Shown: piece after piece, positions 35,885 to 48,614 of the stretch | Numbering within the stretch: the stretch's first letter is position 1 | Layout of the letters: every line of letters starts with the position of its first letter | Origin: Pseudomonadota bacterium | GTDB taxonomy: Bacteria; Pseudomonadota; Gammaproteobacteria; Burkholderiales; Burkholderiaceae_F | Assembly (NCBI GenBank): GCA_029778535.1 | Contig: JAKOQB010000036.1 | Coordinates: 1 to 49,415 of the forward strand | Length of the DNA: 49,415 bases | Direction: 5' to 3' | The notes under the pieces: model-generated | Databases searched by the model: none | Seen by the model: only the letters and a program-made list of their open reading frames with translations | Told to the model about the DNA's origin: nothing | Translations under genes and position numbers: made by a program

Positions 35885-36882
35885 CATTTCCTCAGCCCAT
35901 CGGCGTTGACGACGTTGATCGGCGTTCCGCGCGCGAACGACGCGATGTTTTCGAAGGCGCCGGAGAACAGCCGTTCATACGACTGCCGCTCGGTGAAGCC
36001 GAGATGCGGCGTGCAGATCGCGTTCGGCAGGCGCAGCAGCGGTTCGTCCGCGCCGACCGGCTCGCGTTCGAACACGTCGATCGCGGCCAGACCCGGGCGG
36101 CCCGCGGCGAGCGCCGCCGCCAGCGCGCCGGGTTCGATCAGTTCGGCGCGGCTGGTGTTGACCAACAATGCGGTCGGCTTCATGCAGGCGAGGTCGGCAC
36201 CCGTCACGCCGCCGCGCGTCGCCTCGACCAGCCGCAAGTGCAGCGTGACGACGTCGCTTTGGCCGAAGAACTCGCGCCGGTCGGCGAGGGCGCGGCAGCC
36301 ATCAGCGGTCGCCTGCGCCAGCGACGCTTCGCGCCCGTGGACGAGCGCGAGCATACGAAAGGCGCGCGCGTAGCCCGCGACGATTCGGCCGATCCGTCCG
36401 TAACCCCAGATCCCCAGCGCTTTGCCGGCGAGCGATTCTCCGAGTCCCGCGAGCGGCCAGCCAGGTCGGGGCGGCACGCTGCGCTGCCAATGCCCCGCGT
36501 ACAGGTTGGCCATGTACGCGGGCAAGCGCCTGAGCGCGGCGAGGATCAGCAGCCAGGTGAACTCGGCGGTCGCGGTCGCATGGCCCTGCGATTCCGCCAC
36601 GGCGATGCCGCGGCGCGTGCAGGCTTCGACGTCGATGTGAGCGCCGGCTTTGCCGGTCTGGCTGATCAGTCGCAGGTTCGGCAGCCGCGCCAGCAAGGCC
36701 TCCGTGATGCGCGTGCGCTCGCGGATCAGGACCAGCGCTTCCGTTTCGCGCAGCCGGATGGCCAGTTGGCCGAGCCCTTTCGCGGGCTGATTGAATACGC
36801 GGACCGTGTGGCCGTCGAGCAGGCGAAAGCAGTCCAGATGACGAACGACATCCTGGTAGTCATCGAGTACGGCCACGCGCAT
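35884..36882 (-). CDS. D-2-hydroxyacid dehydrogenase family protein
   Basis: 332 aa from the ATG at 36882, which follows AAGGAGAACGCTG; the longer frame to 37074 is rejected. NAD-binding motif GYGRIG (160-165) in LGIWGYGRIGRIVAGYA. Catalytic residues are likely R245 (NTSRAELI), E274 in FEREPV and H293 in CTPHLG. The substrate-binding N-terminal half has TGKAGAHIDVEAC. Members reduce 2-keto acids or oxidise 2-hydroxy acids such as phosphoglycerate or glyoxylate; the substrate cannot be told. It is divergent from pckG (237 bp between starts). Confidence 0.92.
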   Translation of the reverse strand: MRVAVLDDYQDVVRHLDCFRLLDGHTVRVFNQPAKGLGQLAIRLRETEALVLIRERTRITEALLARLPNLRLISQTGKAGAHIDVEACTRRGIAVAESQGHATATAEFTWLLILAALRRLPAYMANLYAGHWQRSVPPRPGWPLAGLGESLAGKALGIWGYGRIGRIVAGYARAFRMLALVHGREASLAQATADGCRALADRREFFGQSDVVTLHLRLVEATRGGVTGADLACMKPTALLVNTSRAELIEPGALAAALAAGRPGLAAIDVFEREPVGADEPLLRLPNAICTPHLGFTERQSYERLFSGAFENIASFARGTPINVVNADGLRK

Positions 36883-37119
36883 CAGCGTTCTCCTTGGAGC
36901 GTTCCGGTCACACCGCGTGAAAGTTCTGCGAACTTGGCCGGCGCGCGGCGCGAGCGGCGGCAGCGGATGCGCCGACGGGACCGCGATTCTGCCTCGCATC
37001 TCGATCGCCAGAGTAAACTCGTCCGACTTTCGCTTCTGGGCAACGAGGAGACATCCCGGCGCAAGGCGAATCAATCAGCGAACCGATCCGCTTCGGTATC
37101 GCAACACGGGAATTAGGTC

Positions 37120-38955
<1,836 letters not shown>

Positions 38956-39061
38956 CAGCGATCGGGGGATTGCGCGACGATTTCGCGACCGACGCTAAGG
39001 CTTTCCGAGGCCCGGCGGATTTCAGCCGATCCGAGTCCGACCCGATTCCGGAGCGGAGCCA

Positions 39062-39120
39062 TACAATGCTGGCGAAGCTGCCGTCCAGAGGAGTCCCGAT
39101 TGTGCAAGTACACACTTGCA
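39062..39120 (+). promoter_or_regulatory. Possible promoter and leader hairpin of the AsmA-like gene
   Basis: A good -10 (TACAAT, 39062-39067) lies about 80 bp before the ATG; the -35 is weak. In the leader, TGCAAGT (39103-39109) and ACTTGCA (39114-39120) form a perfect 7-bp dyad with a 4-bp loop, a candidate operator or hairpin 28 bp before the start. Confidence 0.4.
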
Positions 39121-39148
39121 GTAAATTCCTTGCGGCACTTGGCGGGTG

Positions 39149-40567
39149 ATGGAGAGTCGGCGCAGCCTCGCACCCGAGACCTCCGTGATCACGGACTTCG
39201 CGATCACGACGGTCAATGTCCCGGATCGCCTCGATGCGCAGGAGGTCCGCGCGCGCGCCGAAGCGGACGAGGACCACGCCCGTCCCCGCCTGCGCGAACT
39301 TGGGGCCCTGCGGCGATGGCTGTTCGGATTCGCTGCGGCCGTCGCGGTCGGTCTTGGTGCCTACAGCGCGTTCAGGTCCATGGAACCGCTGTGGGACCGC
39401 ATGTCGGCCGAAGGGATCGCAGCGCGCCTGAGCCAAACGCTCGGCCGCCGAGTTCAGGTTGCCAATGCCGGCCTGCGGCTGACTCCGACGCCTCGCCTGG
39501 AAATCGAGGGCATCGAGGTCGACGACCAGTTCAGAATCGGTGCGGTTGCACTGCGTTTTAGCTGGTCGAGCCTCGCCAAGGCCTTTCAGGGCGCGGGCTG
39601 GGTCTGGGGCGAGGCCTCGGTCGCTCCGCTGGAGCTTTCCGCCGACGAGGCATTGGCATTGATCCGGGCGGTTCCTGCGCTGTCGGAGGCGGTGCCGGCG
39701 CCGATCACTGCGATCCGCTTTGAAAGCGTGCGCTTGAAGGGCGTCGATATCCTGCCGGCGCGCTATCAAGTCCTCGCCGCGCGTTCGGCGGGTGCGTCAT
39801 TCTCGGAGCTCACCGTCGCCGAGATCGACTCGGGCGGGCAGATGGAAATGGCGATGTCGCTGTCGGCCCCCGATGCGGGCCGGTTTCGCCTTCGGGCTTA
39901 TCAGTGGCGGCCGCCGCTGGGGCCGGCGTACGACTGGGCCGAAGTAACCGCGGAGGGCTCGTTTGCGCCCGGCAGGCTTCAGGTCGAGTCGTTCTCGGCG
40001 AACGGATTCCTCGGCGTCGTGACCGGCAGCCTTTCCGCCAGCCGTTCGACCGACTGGAGCGCGCGCGGCGCGCTTCAGGCCACGAACCTAGACCTGACGG
40101 CGATCCAACGTGAGGCTCGCAAGCGGGCGAAGCTTGGAGCAGAGTCCGGTCGCGCCCCGGTGATCCAAGGGTTGATCGATGCGAGCGGGACGCTTTCCGG
40201 CCAGGGCAAGACATTGGCGAGCGCGCTCGACCAGGCGTCGGCGACCGGCAAGGTGCATCTGAGATTCGCGGCATTGCATGGCGTGAATCTGGGAGCGAGC
40301 GCGGTTCAAGCCGGAGCTTCGACCCGGCTTGGGGGAGTCACGCGCTTCGCGGACCTCGATGCGACCGTGGATGCGACGCCCGGAGCGATCCGGATTCGCG
40401 ACATCTACGGCAGCGCCGGCGCCTTGAAAGTCCGCGGCGCCGTCGGAATCGAACGCGACTTCCAGCTCGGCGGGGTGCTGCGCGCCGAGGTCACGTCGGC
40501 CGGCGTGATCGCCCCGGCCGATGTTCGGGTGTCAGGCCGCCTGTTCGAGCCCGTCTTCGAGTTCTGA
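39149..40567 (+). CDS. AsmA-like protein (single membrane anchor)
   Basis: 472 aa from the ATG at 39149; a GTG one codon earlier is possible. Residues 1-50 are a charged cytoplasmic tail, 54-74 a membrane helix (WLFGFAAAVAVGLGAYSAF), then a periplasmic region with AsmA-type beta pattern (GRRVQVANAGLRLTPTPRLE, IEGIEV) and a C-terminal half like the AsmA_2 region (IDASGTLSGQGKTLASALDQ, then SATGKVHLRFAALHGVNLG). AsmA family proteins act in envelope lipid transport. The cytoplasmic tail is longer than in most. It lies before mnmG with parS between. Confidence 0.75.
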   Translation: MESRRSLAPETSVITDFAITTVNVPDRLDAQEVRARAEADEDHARPRLRELGALRRWLFGFAAAVAVGLGAYSAFRSMEPLWDRMSAEGIAARLSQTLGRRVQVANAGLRLTPTPRLEIEGIEVDDQFRIGAVALRFSWSSLAKAFQGAGWVWGEASVAPLELSADEALALIRAVPALSEAVPAPITAIRFESVRLKGVDILPARYQVLAARSAGASFSELTVAEIDSGGQMEMAMSLSAPDAGRFRLRAYQWRPPLGPAYDWAEVTAEGSFAPGRLQVESFSANGFLGVVTGSLSASRSTDWSARGALQATNLDLTAIQREARKRAKLGAESGRAPVIQGLIDASGTLSGQGKTLASALDQASATGKVHLRFAALHGVNLGASAVQAGASTRLGGVTRFADLDATVDATPGAIRIRDIYGSAGALKVRGAVGIERDFQLGGVLRAEVTSAGVIAPADVRVSGRLFEPVFEF

Positions 40568-40603
40568 GCGGGGCGCCCTGCGCGGCGGGGGGCGCAGCGG
40601 CAG

Positions 40604-40619
40604 TGTTTCACGTGAAACG
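40604..40619. promoter_or_regulatory. parS: parS centromere site
   Basis: TGTTTCACGTGAAACG matches the conserved ParB-binding site (TGTTTCACGTGAAACA) at 15 of 16 positions; the 14-bp core GTTTCACGTGAAAC is a perfect palindrome. It lies in the spacer before mnmG, about 2.8 kb from parA and 4.4 kb from parB, where chromosomal parS sites cluster near the origin. Confidence 0.9.
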
Positions 40620-40656
40620 CTGACGGCAGCGCGGACTTTGCCGCAGCACCGCTCCC

Positions 40657-40662
40657 TATAAT
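40657..40662 (+). promoter_or_regulatory. -10 element of the mnmG promoter
   Basis: A perfect TATAAT lies 34 bp before the mnmG GTG. No good -35 is seen at 16-18 bp (ACTTTG at 40635-40640 is the best). parS ends about 15 bp further upstream, so ParB spreading could affect this promoter; that is inference. Confidence 0.5.
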
Positions 40663-40696
40663 TCACGCGGTTCCACTCGCGCCTTTCGCCTCCCTC

Positions 40697-42655
40697 GTGT
40701 TCTATCCAACGCAGTTCGATGTCATCGTGATCGGCGGCGGCCATGCCGGAACCGAAGCCGCACTCGCTGCGGCCCGGATGGGCGCGCGCACTCTGCTGCT
40801 GACCCACAGCATCGAGACGCTCGGCCAGATGTCGTGCAACCCGTCGATCGGCGGGATCGGCAAGGGTCACCTGGTCAGGGAGATCGACGCGCTCGGTGGG
40901 GCTATGGCGGCGGCCACCGACGAAGCGGGCATCCAGTTCCGGATCCTGAACCGCTCGAAGGGTCCGGCAGTCCGCGCGACCCGGGCCCAGGCCGATCGCG
41001 TGTTGTACCGGCGCGCGATCCGGTCCCGCCTCGAGAACCAGCCCAATCTGAGCCTGTTCCAGCAGGCGGTCGACGACCTGATGCTCGAGGGCGATCGGGT
41101 TGTCGGCGCAGTGACGCAGGCGGGAATCCGTTTCCAAGGGCGCACGGTCGTGCTGACCGCAGGGACATTTCTCAACGGGCTGGTCCACATCGGCCTGCAG
41201 CACTATTCGGCTGGACGTGCCGGCGATCCGCCAGCGATCTCGCTCGCCGCGCGGCTGAGAGAGCTGCGGCTTCCGCAAGGGCGCCTGAAGACCGGGACGC
41301 CGCCGCGCATCGACGGGCGCACGATCGATTTCAGCCGTATGGAAGAGCAGCCGGGCGACCTGGACCCGGTCCCGGTGTTTTCCTTCCTCGGCCGCCCGGA
41401 GCAGCACCCAGAGCAGCGGCCTTGCTGGATCACACACACCAACGAGCGGACGCACGAAGTGATCCGCGCCAACCTCGATCGGTCGCCGATGTATTCCGGC
41501 GTGATCGAGGGCATCGGGCCCCGCTATTGCCCGTCGATCGAGGACAAGATTCACCGCTTTGCGCACAAGTCGTCGCATCAGATCTTCCTCGAGCCCGAGG
41601 GGCTGACGACCAACGAGTTCTATCCGAACGGAATCTCGACCAGCCTTCCGTTCGACGTGCAACTGAACGTGGTGCGGTCGATCGCCGGCCTGGAGCAGGC
41701 CCACATCCTGCGGCCAGGCTACGCGATCGAATACGACTACTACGACCCGCGCGCGCTCAAGCCATCACTCGAAACGAAGGCGATCGAGGGGCTCTTCTTC
41801 GCCGGTCAAATCAATGGTACGACCGGATACGAAGAGGCGGCCGCGCAGGGATTGCTGGCGGGCATCAACGCGGTACTGAAGGGTCGAGGGCGGGAGCCCT
41901 GGTCGCCGCAGCGGAGCCAGGCCTATCTCGGTGTACTGGTCGACGATCTGATCACACGCGGGGTGTCCGAGCCGTACCGGATGTTTACGTCGCGGGCCGA
42001 ATACCGGCTCAGCCTGCGCGAAGACAACGCCGACCTGCGCTTGACCCCAGTGGGGCGCGAACTCGGCTGCATCGACGACGCGCGCTGGGACGCGTTCTGC
42101 CGCAAGCGGGATGCGGTTGCCAGCGAGATCGAACGTCTGAAGTCCACTTGGGTGAACCCGCGTCTTCTCGCGCCCGCCGATGCGACGAGAGTGTTCGGTG
42201 GACCGTTGGAACGTGAGTACACACTCGCACATTTGCTCAAGCGGCCCGGGGTTTCCTATCGGGACCTCGGTTCGCTCCCGACCGCCGATGGCGCGCTGCT
42301 CGCAGCCGCAGACAATGGCGCTGCGATCACGCCCGAGGTCGCCGAGCAGGTCGAGATCTCTATCAAGTACGACGGGTATATCGCCAGACAGCAGGACGAA
42401 GTCGTCCGGCACGCCGCGCACGAAACCACGCGACTGCCGAGTTCCCTCGACTACGACGCCGTACGGGGACTGTCGATCGAGGTGAGGCAGAAGCTGAAGG
42501 CGCAGCGCCCGGAGACCCTGGGTCAGGCGGCGAGGATCTCGGGCGTCACGCCGGCCGCGATCTCGCTGCTGCTCGTGCACCTGAAGCGCCACAATCGCGC
42601 ACGGAGGACCGATCGCACGCCCGCCGATGGCGCCGACGCGAAGCGGGCGGCCTGA
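40697..42655 (+). CDS. mnmG: tRNA uridine-5-carboxymethylaminomethyl modification enzyme MnmG (GidA)
   Basis: 652 aa from a GTG start. With MnmE it adds the carboxymethylaminomethyl group to U34 of some tRNAs, using FAD and folate. FAD motif [11 protein letters not shown] (12-22), then [20 protein letters not shown] (45-64), [23 protein letters not shown] and [20 protein letters not shown]. The C-terminal helical domain has [10 protein letters not shown]. The stop lies inside the rsmG start region (29-bp overlap). It is the usual partner of rsmG and parAB near bacterial origins. Confidence 0.98.
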   Translation: MFYPTQFDVIVIGGGHAGTEAALAAARMGARTLLLTHSIETLGQMSCNPSIGGIGKGHLVREIDALGGAMAAATDEAGIQFRILNRSKGPAVRATRAQADRVLYRRAIRSRLENQPNLSLFQQAVDDLMLEGDRVVGAVTQAGIRFQGRTVVLTAGTFLNGLVHIGLQHYSAGRAGDPPAISLAARLRELRLPQGRLKTGTPPRIDGRTIDFSRMEEQPGDLDPVPVFSFLGRPEQHPEQRPCWITHTNERTHEVIRANLDRSPMYSGVIEGIGPRYCPSIEDKIHRFAHKSSHQIFLEPEGLTTNEFYPNGISTSLPFDVQLNVVRSIAGLEQAHILRPGYAIEYDYYDPRALKPSLETKAIEGLFFAGQINGTTGYEEAAAQGLLAGINAVLKGRGREPWSPQRSQAYLGVLVDDLITRGVSEPYRMFTSRAEYRLSLREDNADLRLTPVGRELGCIDDARWDAFCRKRDAVASEIERLKSTWVNPRLLAPADATRVFGGPLEREYTLAHLLKRPGVSYRDLGSLPTADGALLAAADNGAAITPEVAEQVEISIKYDGYIARQQDEVVRHAAHETTRLPSSLDYDAVRGLSIEVRQKLKAQRPETLGQAARISGVTPAAISLLLVHLKRHNRARRTDRTPADGADAKRAA

Positions 42656-43301
42656 CATCGAAACCGCCCGGGCGGCATCGCTCGCTGCGCGCGTCGGACT
42701 GTCGTTCAGCGCCGCGCAGGTACGGCAACTTGCCGGCTTCGCGCACCTGCTGCAGAAGTGGAATGCCGTTCACAGCCTGACCGCGATTCGCTCGGCCGCG
42801 GCAATCGAAACGCACCACCTGCTCGATTCGCTCGCGCTGGTTCCGGTACTGCGGCCGTTCTGCGATCAACCGGGGGCGCGACTGCTCGACGTCGGCTCGG
42901 GCGGCGGACTGCCGGGCATTCCGATCGCGATCGCCTGCCCCGCGCTGCGCGTCACGCTGCTCGACGCGAATCGGAAGAAATGCGCGTTCCTGACGCAGGC
43001 GCGCATCGAGCTGCAGCTGGCGAACGTCTCGATCGTTCATGCGCGCGTCGAGCAATGGCGCGCGCCGCCCTTCGACGTCATCGTCTCGCGCGCGTTCTCG
43101 TCGCTGCGCGATTTCGTGACCCTGACGCACCACCTGATGGCCGACGACGGACGCTGGCTCGCGATGAAAGGCCCCGCGGTCGAGCGCGAAACGGACGATC
43201 TGCCGCCGGGGGCCGCGCTCGTGGCACGGCTGCCGCTCGAAATTCCGGGGCTGGATGCATCGCGCAATGTCGTCGTGCTGCGCAAGCGCGGCGGCGGCTG
43301 A
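42627..43301 (+). CDS. rsmG: 16S rRNA (guanine-527 N7) methyltransferase RsmG (GidB)
   Basis: 224 aa, starting 29 bp before the mnmG stop in another frame. It methylates G527 of 16S rRNA using SAM. SAM motif [18 protein letters not shown] starts at residue 86; the family segments [15 protein letters not shown] (41-55), HHLLDSLAL and VSRAFSSL are all present. The region of residues 1-25 has no conserved part, so a later start cannot be excluded. 91 bp separate it from parA. Confidence 0.96.
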   Translation: MAPTRSGRPDIETARAASLAARVGLSFSAAQVRQLAGFAHLLQKWNAVHSLTAIRSAAAIETHHLLDSLALVPVLRPFCDQPGARLLDVGSGGGLPGIPIAIACPALRVTLLDANRKKCAFLTQARIELQLANVSIVHARVEQWRAPPFDVIVSRAFSSLRDFVTLTHHLMADDGRWLAMKGPAVERETDDLPPGAALVARLPLEIPGLDASRNVVVLRKRGGG

Positions 43302-43392
43302 CGCGGGCCGCGCTCGGTGAAAAGTAGAATCGCACGTTTCGGTCGGGCGGCGGACGGCCGCCGACGAATCCACTGACAGACAGGGCGGCAAC

Positions 43393-44163
43393 GTGGCGCG
43401 CATTTTCTGCATCGCCAACCAGAAGGGCGGTGTCGGCAAGACGACGACGTGCGTCAACCTCGCGGCCGGACTCGCCACGCTGGACCAGCGCGTGCTGCTG
43501 GTCGATCTCGATCCGCAGGGCAATGCCACGATGGGCAGCGGCATCGACAAGCGCGAGCTGAAGCAGTCCGTCTATCAGGTACTGGTCGGGCTGGCAACCG
43601 TCCGGCAGGCCGTGCAGCGGTCGGAGGCCGGCAAGTACGACGTGCTGCCGAGCAACCGCGAGCTCGCGGGCGCCGAGGTCGAACTGGTCGATGTCGATCG
43701 CCGCGAGCTGCGGTTGAAGGACGCGCTGGCCGCGGTCGAGGCGGACTACGACTACATTCTGATCGACTGCCCGCCTTCGCTTTCGCTGCTGACGTTGAAC
43801 GGACTGTGCGCCACGCACGGCGTCATCATCCCGATGCAGTGCGAGTACTTCGCGCTCGAGGGACTGACCGATCTCGTCAACACCATCAAGCGCGTGCACG
43901 CGAACCTGAATCCGAAGCTCGCGATCATAGGCCTGCTGCGCGTGATGTTCGATCCGCGCATGACGTTGCAGCAGCAGGTGTCGGACCAGCTCGCCGCGCA
44001 TTTCGGCGATAAGTTGTTCAACACGATCATCCCGCGCAATGTGCGCCTGGCCGAAGCGCCGAGCTACGGCATGCCCGGTGTCGTGTACGACGCCGCCTCG
44101 AAAGGCGCGCAGGCCTACACCGCATTCGGGCGCGAAATGATCGAGCGCATGAAGGCGGCCTGA
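43393..44163 (+). CDS. parA: Chromosome partitioning ATPase ParA (Soj)
   Basis: 256 aa from a GTG start. Deviant Walker A KGGVGKTTTCVNLA begins at K11; Walker A' VDLDPQGNATMG and Walker B YILIDCPPSLSLLTLN follow. It lacks the N-terminal HTH of plasmid ParA, as chromosomal Soj proteins do. It moves ParB-parS complexes on the nucleoid. A TAGAAT -10-like element is at 43326-43331 in the spacer after rsmG. The stop is followed after 1 bp by the GTG of the acetyltransferase gene. Confidence 0.97.
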   Translation: MARIFCIANQKGGVGKTTTCVNLAAGLATLDQRVLLVDLDPQGNATMGSGIDKRELKQSVYQVLVGLATVRQAVQRSEAGKYDVLPSNRELAGAEVELVDVDRRELRLKDALAAVEADYDYILIDCPPSLSLLTLNGLCATHGVIIPMQCEYFALEGLTDLVNTIKRVHANLNPKLAIIGLLRVMFDPRMTLQQQVSDQLAAHFGDKLFNTIIPRNVRLAEAPSYGMPGVVYDAASKGAQAYTAFGREMIERMKAA

Positions 44164-44164
44164 C

Positions 44165-44992
44165 GTGTTCGACCCCGGCGCCATTCCGGACGAATTGCGC
44201 ATCGTCGCCGATGCCGGACTGGCACGGATCGAGGAAGCCGGCCTGAACGCGGCGCAGCCGTCCGAGCAGTTGCTGGTCGACGGCTGGCTGCTGCGTTTCT
44301 CGCCCGGCAAGGCGCGGCGCGCACGCTCGGTCAACGCGATCGGCGCCGGGCGGCTCGATCTCGACGTGAAGCTCGAGCTGTGTCGCAGGTATTACGCGCG
44401 GGCAGATCTGCCGCTGCTGTTTCGAATCACACCGTTCGTGCTGCCGGCGACGCTGGATGACTTTCTGCGGCGCAACGGTTTCGAAGCCTTCGACGAAACG
44501 CGCGTGATGACGTGCCCGCTTGGCCTGGCAGCACCGGCGGCCGGTGACCCTGCGTCCGGGCCAATTACCGCCGGCAACGCCGAGATTGCGGAATTCGCGG
44601 CGGCCGTCGGCGCGCTGCGCGGCTCCCCCGCGGCGCAGATCCGGGCGCACGAGCAGCGCCTGCTTTGCTCGCCGCTGCGGGGTTCCGCGCTTCGGCGGGT
44701 TCTGCGCGTCGACGGCGAGCCGGTGGCCGCGGGACAGACCGTGATCGAGGATGACGTCGCCGGACTGTACGACATCGTGACCGCGCCTGCGTGGCGTGGT
44801 CGCGGGCTGGGCCGTGCGGTGAGCGCACTGCTGCTCGCCGATGCGCGCGCCGGCGGCGCGCGCATCGCCTACCTGCAGGTGGACGCCGGCAATGCGCCGG
44901 CGCGGCGCATCTACTCTGCGCTGGGTTTCGTCGATCGCTATGCGTACTGGTATCGACGGCCCGCGGGCGTCGTCGATGATTTGCTGCATTAG
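44165..44992 (+). CDS. GNAT-family N-acetyltransferase between parA and parB
   Basis: 275 aa from a GTG start, 1 bp after the parA stop. The acetyl-CoA loop is RGRGLGRAV (211-219); the strand before (DDVAGLYDIVTAPAW) and NAPARRIYSALGF after are typical GNAT motifs. The first 120 residues are a separate domain (EQLLVDGWLLRFSPGKARRA) seen in a group of GNAT proteins of similar size. Substrate unknown. It ends 9 bp before parB with AGGAGG in between, so it is in the partition operon. I would like to flag that function cannot be inferred from the neighbours alone. Confidence 0.9.
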   Translation: MFDPGAIPDELRIVADAGLARIEEAGLNAAQPSEQLLVDGWLLRFSPGKARRARSVNAIGAGRLDLDVKLELCRRYYARADLPLLFRITPFVLPATLDDFLRRNGFEAFDETRVMTCPLGLAAPAAGDPASGPITAGNAEIAEFAAAVGALRGSPAAQIRAHEQRLLCSPLRGSALRRVLRVDGEPVAAGQTVIEDDVAGLYDIVTAPAWRGRGLGRAVSALLLADARAGGARIAYLQVDAGNAPARRIYSALGFVDRYAYWYRRPAGVVDDLLH

Positions 44993-45001
44993 GAGGAGGC
45001 A

Positions 45002-45862
45002 ATGATCAAGCGGCCCAAGGGCCTCGGGCGCGGACTCGATGCGCTGCTCGGCGGCAGTTCCGAGCGCGTCGACGCATCGGCCGGCGTCAGCGCGGTGCCG
45101 CTGTCGCACCTGCAGCCGGGGAAGTACCAGCCGCGCACGCGGATGAATTCCGAGGCGCTGGCCGAGCTCGCCGACTCGATCCGCGCGCAGGGCGTGATGC
45201 AGCCGATCCTGGTGCGCTCGGTCGGTCACGACCGCTACGAAATCATCGCCGGCGAGCGCCGCTTCCGTGCCGCGCAGATGGCGGGCCTGACCGAGGTTCC
45301 GGTGCTGATCCGCAACGTGCCCGACGAGTCCGCGCTCGCGATGGCGCTGATCGAGAACATCCAGCGCGAGGACCTGAACGCGCTCGAACAAGCGCAGGGC
45401 CTGCAGCGGCTGATCCGCGAATTCGGTTTCACACACGAGCAGGCCGCGCAGTCGATCGGCCGCTCGCGCAGCGCAGCGTCCAACTTGTTGCGGCTTCTGA
45501 ACCTCGCCGCGCCGGTGCAGGAGATGCTGATGGGCGGTCAACTCGACATGGGCCACGCGCGCGCGTTGCTCGCGGTCGACGCTGCCGCGCAGGTGCAATT
45601 GGGACATCAGATCGTGGTCAAGGGGCTTTCCGTGCGCGAGGCCGAGGCGCTCGTCGCGCGCACCCAACGCGGCGACGCGGGCAAGTCGGCCGGGAAGTCC
45701 GCCCGTCGCAGCCGCGACATCGAGCGGCTCGAAGAAGAACTGGCCGATGCGCTCGGCGCAGTGGTGAAGCTGAACGCCGATGCGAAAGGCAAGGGGCGTC
45801 TGATCATCGCGTTTTCCAACCTGGATCAACTCGACGGGCTCGTCGCGCGGCTAAAAGGCTAG
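45002..45862 (+). CDS. parB: Chromosome partitioning protein ParB
   Basis: 286 aa. ATG after AGGAGG. It binds parS, uses CTP to form a sliding clamp and loads onto DNA. N-terminal KRPKGLGRGLDALLGG is the ParA-contact region. Box with GERRFRAAQMAG (84-95) is the CTP-binding motif, the parS-reading helix-turn-helix includes EQAAQSIGRSRSAASNLLRL (split), and the C-terminal domain (about 240-286) is the dimer part. A parS site is 4.4 kb upstream. Confidence 0.97.
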   Translation: MIKRPKGLGRGLDALLGGSSERVDASAGVSAVPLSHLQPGKYQPRTRMNSEALAELADSIRAQGVMQPILVRSVGHDRYEIIAGERRFRAAQMAGLTEVPVLIRNVPDESALAMALIENIQREDLNALEQAQGLQRLIREFGFTHEQAAQSIGRSRSAASNLLRLLNLAAPVQEMLMGGQLDMGHARALLAVDAAAQVQLGHQIVVKGLSVREAEALVARTQRGDAGKSAGKSARRSRDIERLEEELADALGAVVKLNADAKGKGRLIIAFSNLDQLDGLVARLKG

Positions 45863-45920
45863 CCGGGCCGTAAGGTCGGCGAAAGCGGCGCAAGACATCA
45901 TGCATCGCCGGTGCCGGCGT

Positions 45921-45950
45921 TTGCGACGCGCGAAGCGGTTTCGATACAAT
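45921..45950 (+). promoter_or_regulatory. Promoter of the ATP synthase operon
   Basis: -35 TTGCGA (45921-45926), 18-bp spacer, -10 TACAAT (45945-45950), 45 bp before the atpI ATG. The leader carries a direct repeat GTTAAGTC at 45973-45980 and 45981-45988 just before the start codon. Confidence 0.65.
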
Positions 45951-45994
45951 CACGGGCTTCGCAGTAAGTTGAGTTAAGTCGTTAAGTCGGGTCC

Positions 45995-47559
<1,565 letters not shown>

Positions 47560-47581
47560 ATCGCTGGGCCGCGGAGGCGGT

Positions 47582-48052
47582 ATGAACATTAATTTCACGC
47601 TGTTCGCGCAGGCGATCGTCTTTGCGCTCTTCATCTGGTTCACGGCCAAATTCGTCTGGCCGCCGATCCTGCGCGCGATGGACGACCGGCGCAAGAAGAT
47701 CGCCGATGGGCTGGCCGCGGCCGAGCAGGGCACCAAGAGCCTCGACGATGCGAAGCACCGGATCGCGCAGCTCGATGCCGACGCGCGCAGCCGCGCGCAG
47801 GCGCTGATCGCGGAAACCGAGCGGCGCGGTCAGCAGATCATCGAGGAGGCGCGGGCGCAAGCCAAGATCGAAGCTGACCGCGTAATCGCCAATGCGCGCG
47901 CCGAAGCCGAGCAGGCGATGCAGCGCGCGAAGGAGGCGCTGCGCGACCAGGTTGCCGCGCTCGCCGTGGCCGGCGCCGAGCAGATCCTGAAGAAGGAAGT
48001 CAACGCACAGGTCCACGCGGACCTGCTGGCGCAACTGAAGGGGAAGCTGTAG
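47582..48052 (+). CDS. atpF: ATP synthase subunit b
   Basis: 156 aa. One N-terminal membrane helix (about 5-25, [20 protein letters not shown]) then a long charged helix ([20 protein letters not shown] onward) that forms the stator stalk as a dimer. Standard length. Starts 22 bp after atpE and ends 3 bp before atpH. Confidence 0.97.
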   Translation: MNINFTLFAQAIVFALFIWFTAKFVWPPILRAMDDRRKKIADGLAAAEQGTKSLDDAKHRIAQLDADARSRAQALIAETERRGQQIIEEARAQAKIEADRVIANARAEAEQAMQRAKEALRDQVAALAVAGAEQILKKEVNAQVHADLLAQLKGKL

Positions 48053-48055
48053 GCC

Positions 48056-48598
48056 ATGGCGGAGCTGTCCACCATTGCCCGGCCCTATGCCGAAGCGCTG
48101 TTTTCGGCCGCAGCCGCCGCGGGCGCCGATGCGCGCGAGTCGTGGGGCACGCTGGTCGCGGAACTCGCCGGACTCACCGCGCATCCGCAGGTCGCGCAGG
48201 TCGTCGCCGATCCGAATCTGGACAGCGCGCGCACGTTCGATCTGCTCACCGGGCTGCTGAAATCGGCCCTGCCCGCCCCCGTGGCGAACTTCCTGCGCAC
48301 GCTGATCGACAACGGCCGGCTGGCGACGCTGCCGGAGATCGCGCGCCAGTACCGGCTGCTGAAGAACGAAGCCGACGGCGTGGCCGACTGCCGGATCGAA
48401 ACCGCGTTCCCGATCGGCGACGCGCAGGTCAACGAATTGCTGGGCATGCTGACGAAGAAGTTCGGCCTGCGCCTGAAGCCCGAGGTCAAGGTCGACCCCG
48501 CCCTGATCGGCGGCGTGCGCGTGACCGTCGGCGATCACGTGCTCGATACCTCGGTCAAGACGCAGCTTGCACGCATGCAGGCGGCGCTGACCGCCTGA
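48056..48598 (+). CDS. atpH: ATP synthase subunit delta
   Basis: 180 aa. N-terminal ELSTIARPYAEALFSAA is the family mark, and the C-terminal GGVRVTVGDHVLDTSVKTQL is the stalk-binding end. It joins the b subunit to the top of the alpha-beta head. Starts 3 bp after atpF. Confidence 0.97.
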   Translation: MAELSTIARPYAEALFSAAAAAGADARESWGTLVAELAGLTAHPQVAQVVADPNLDSARTFDLLTGLLKSALPAPVANFLRTLIDNGRLATLPEIARQYRLLKNEADGVADCRIETAFPIGDAQVNELLGMLTKKFGLRLKPEVKVDPALIGGVRVTVGDHVLDTSVKTQLARMQAALTA

Positions 48599-48614
48599 TC
48601 ACTGGAGTTGAAAG

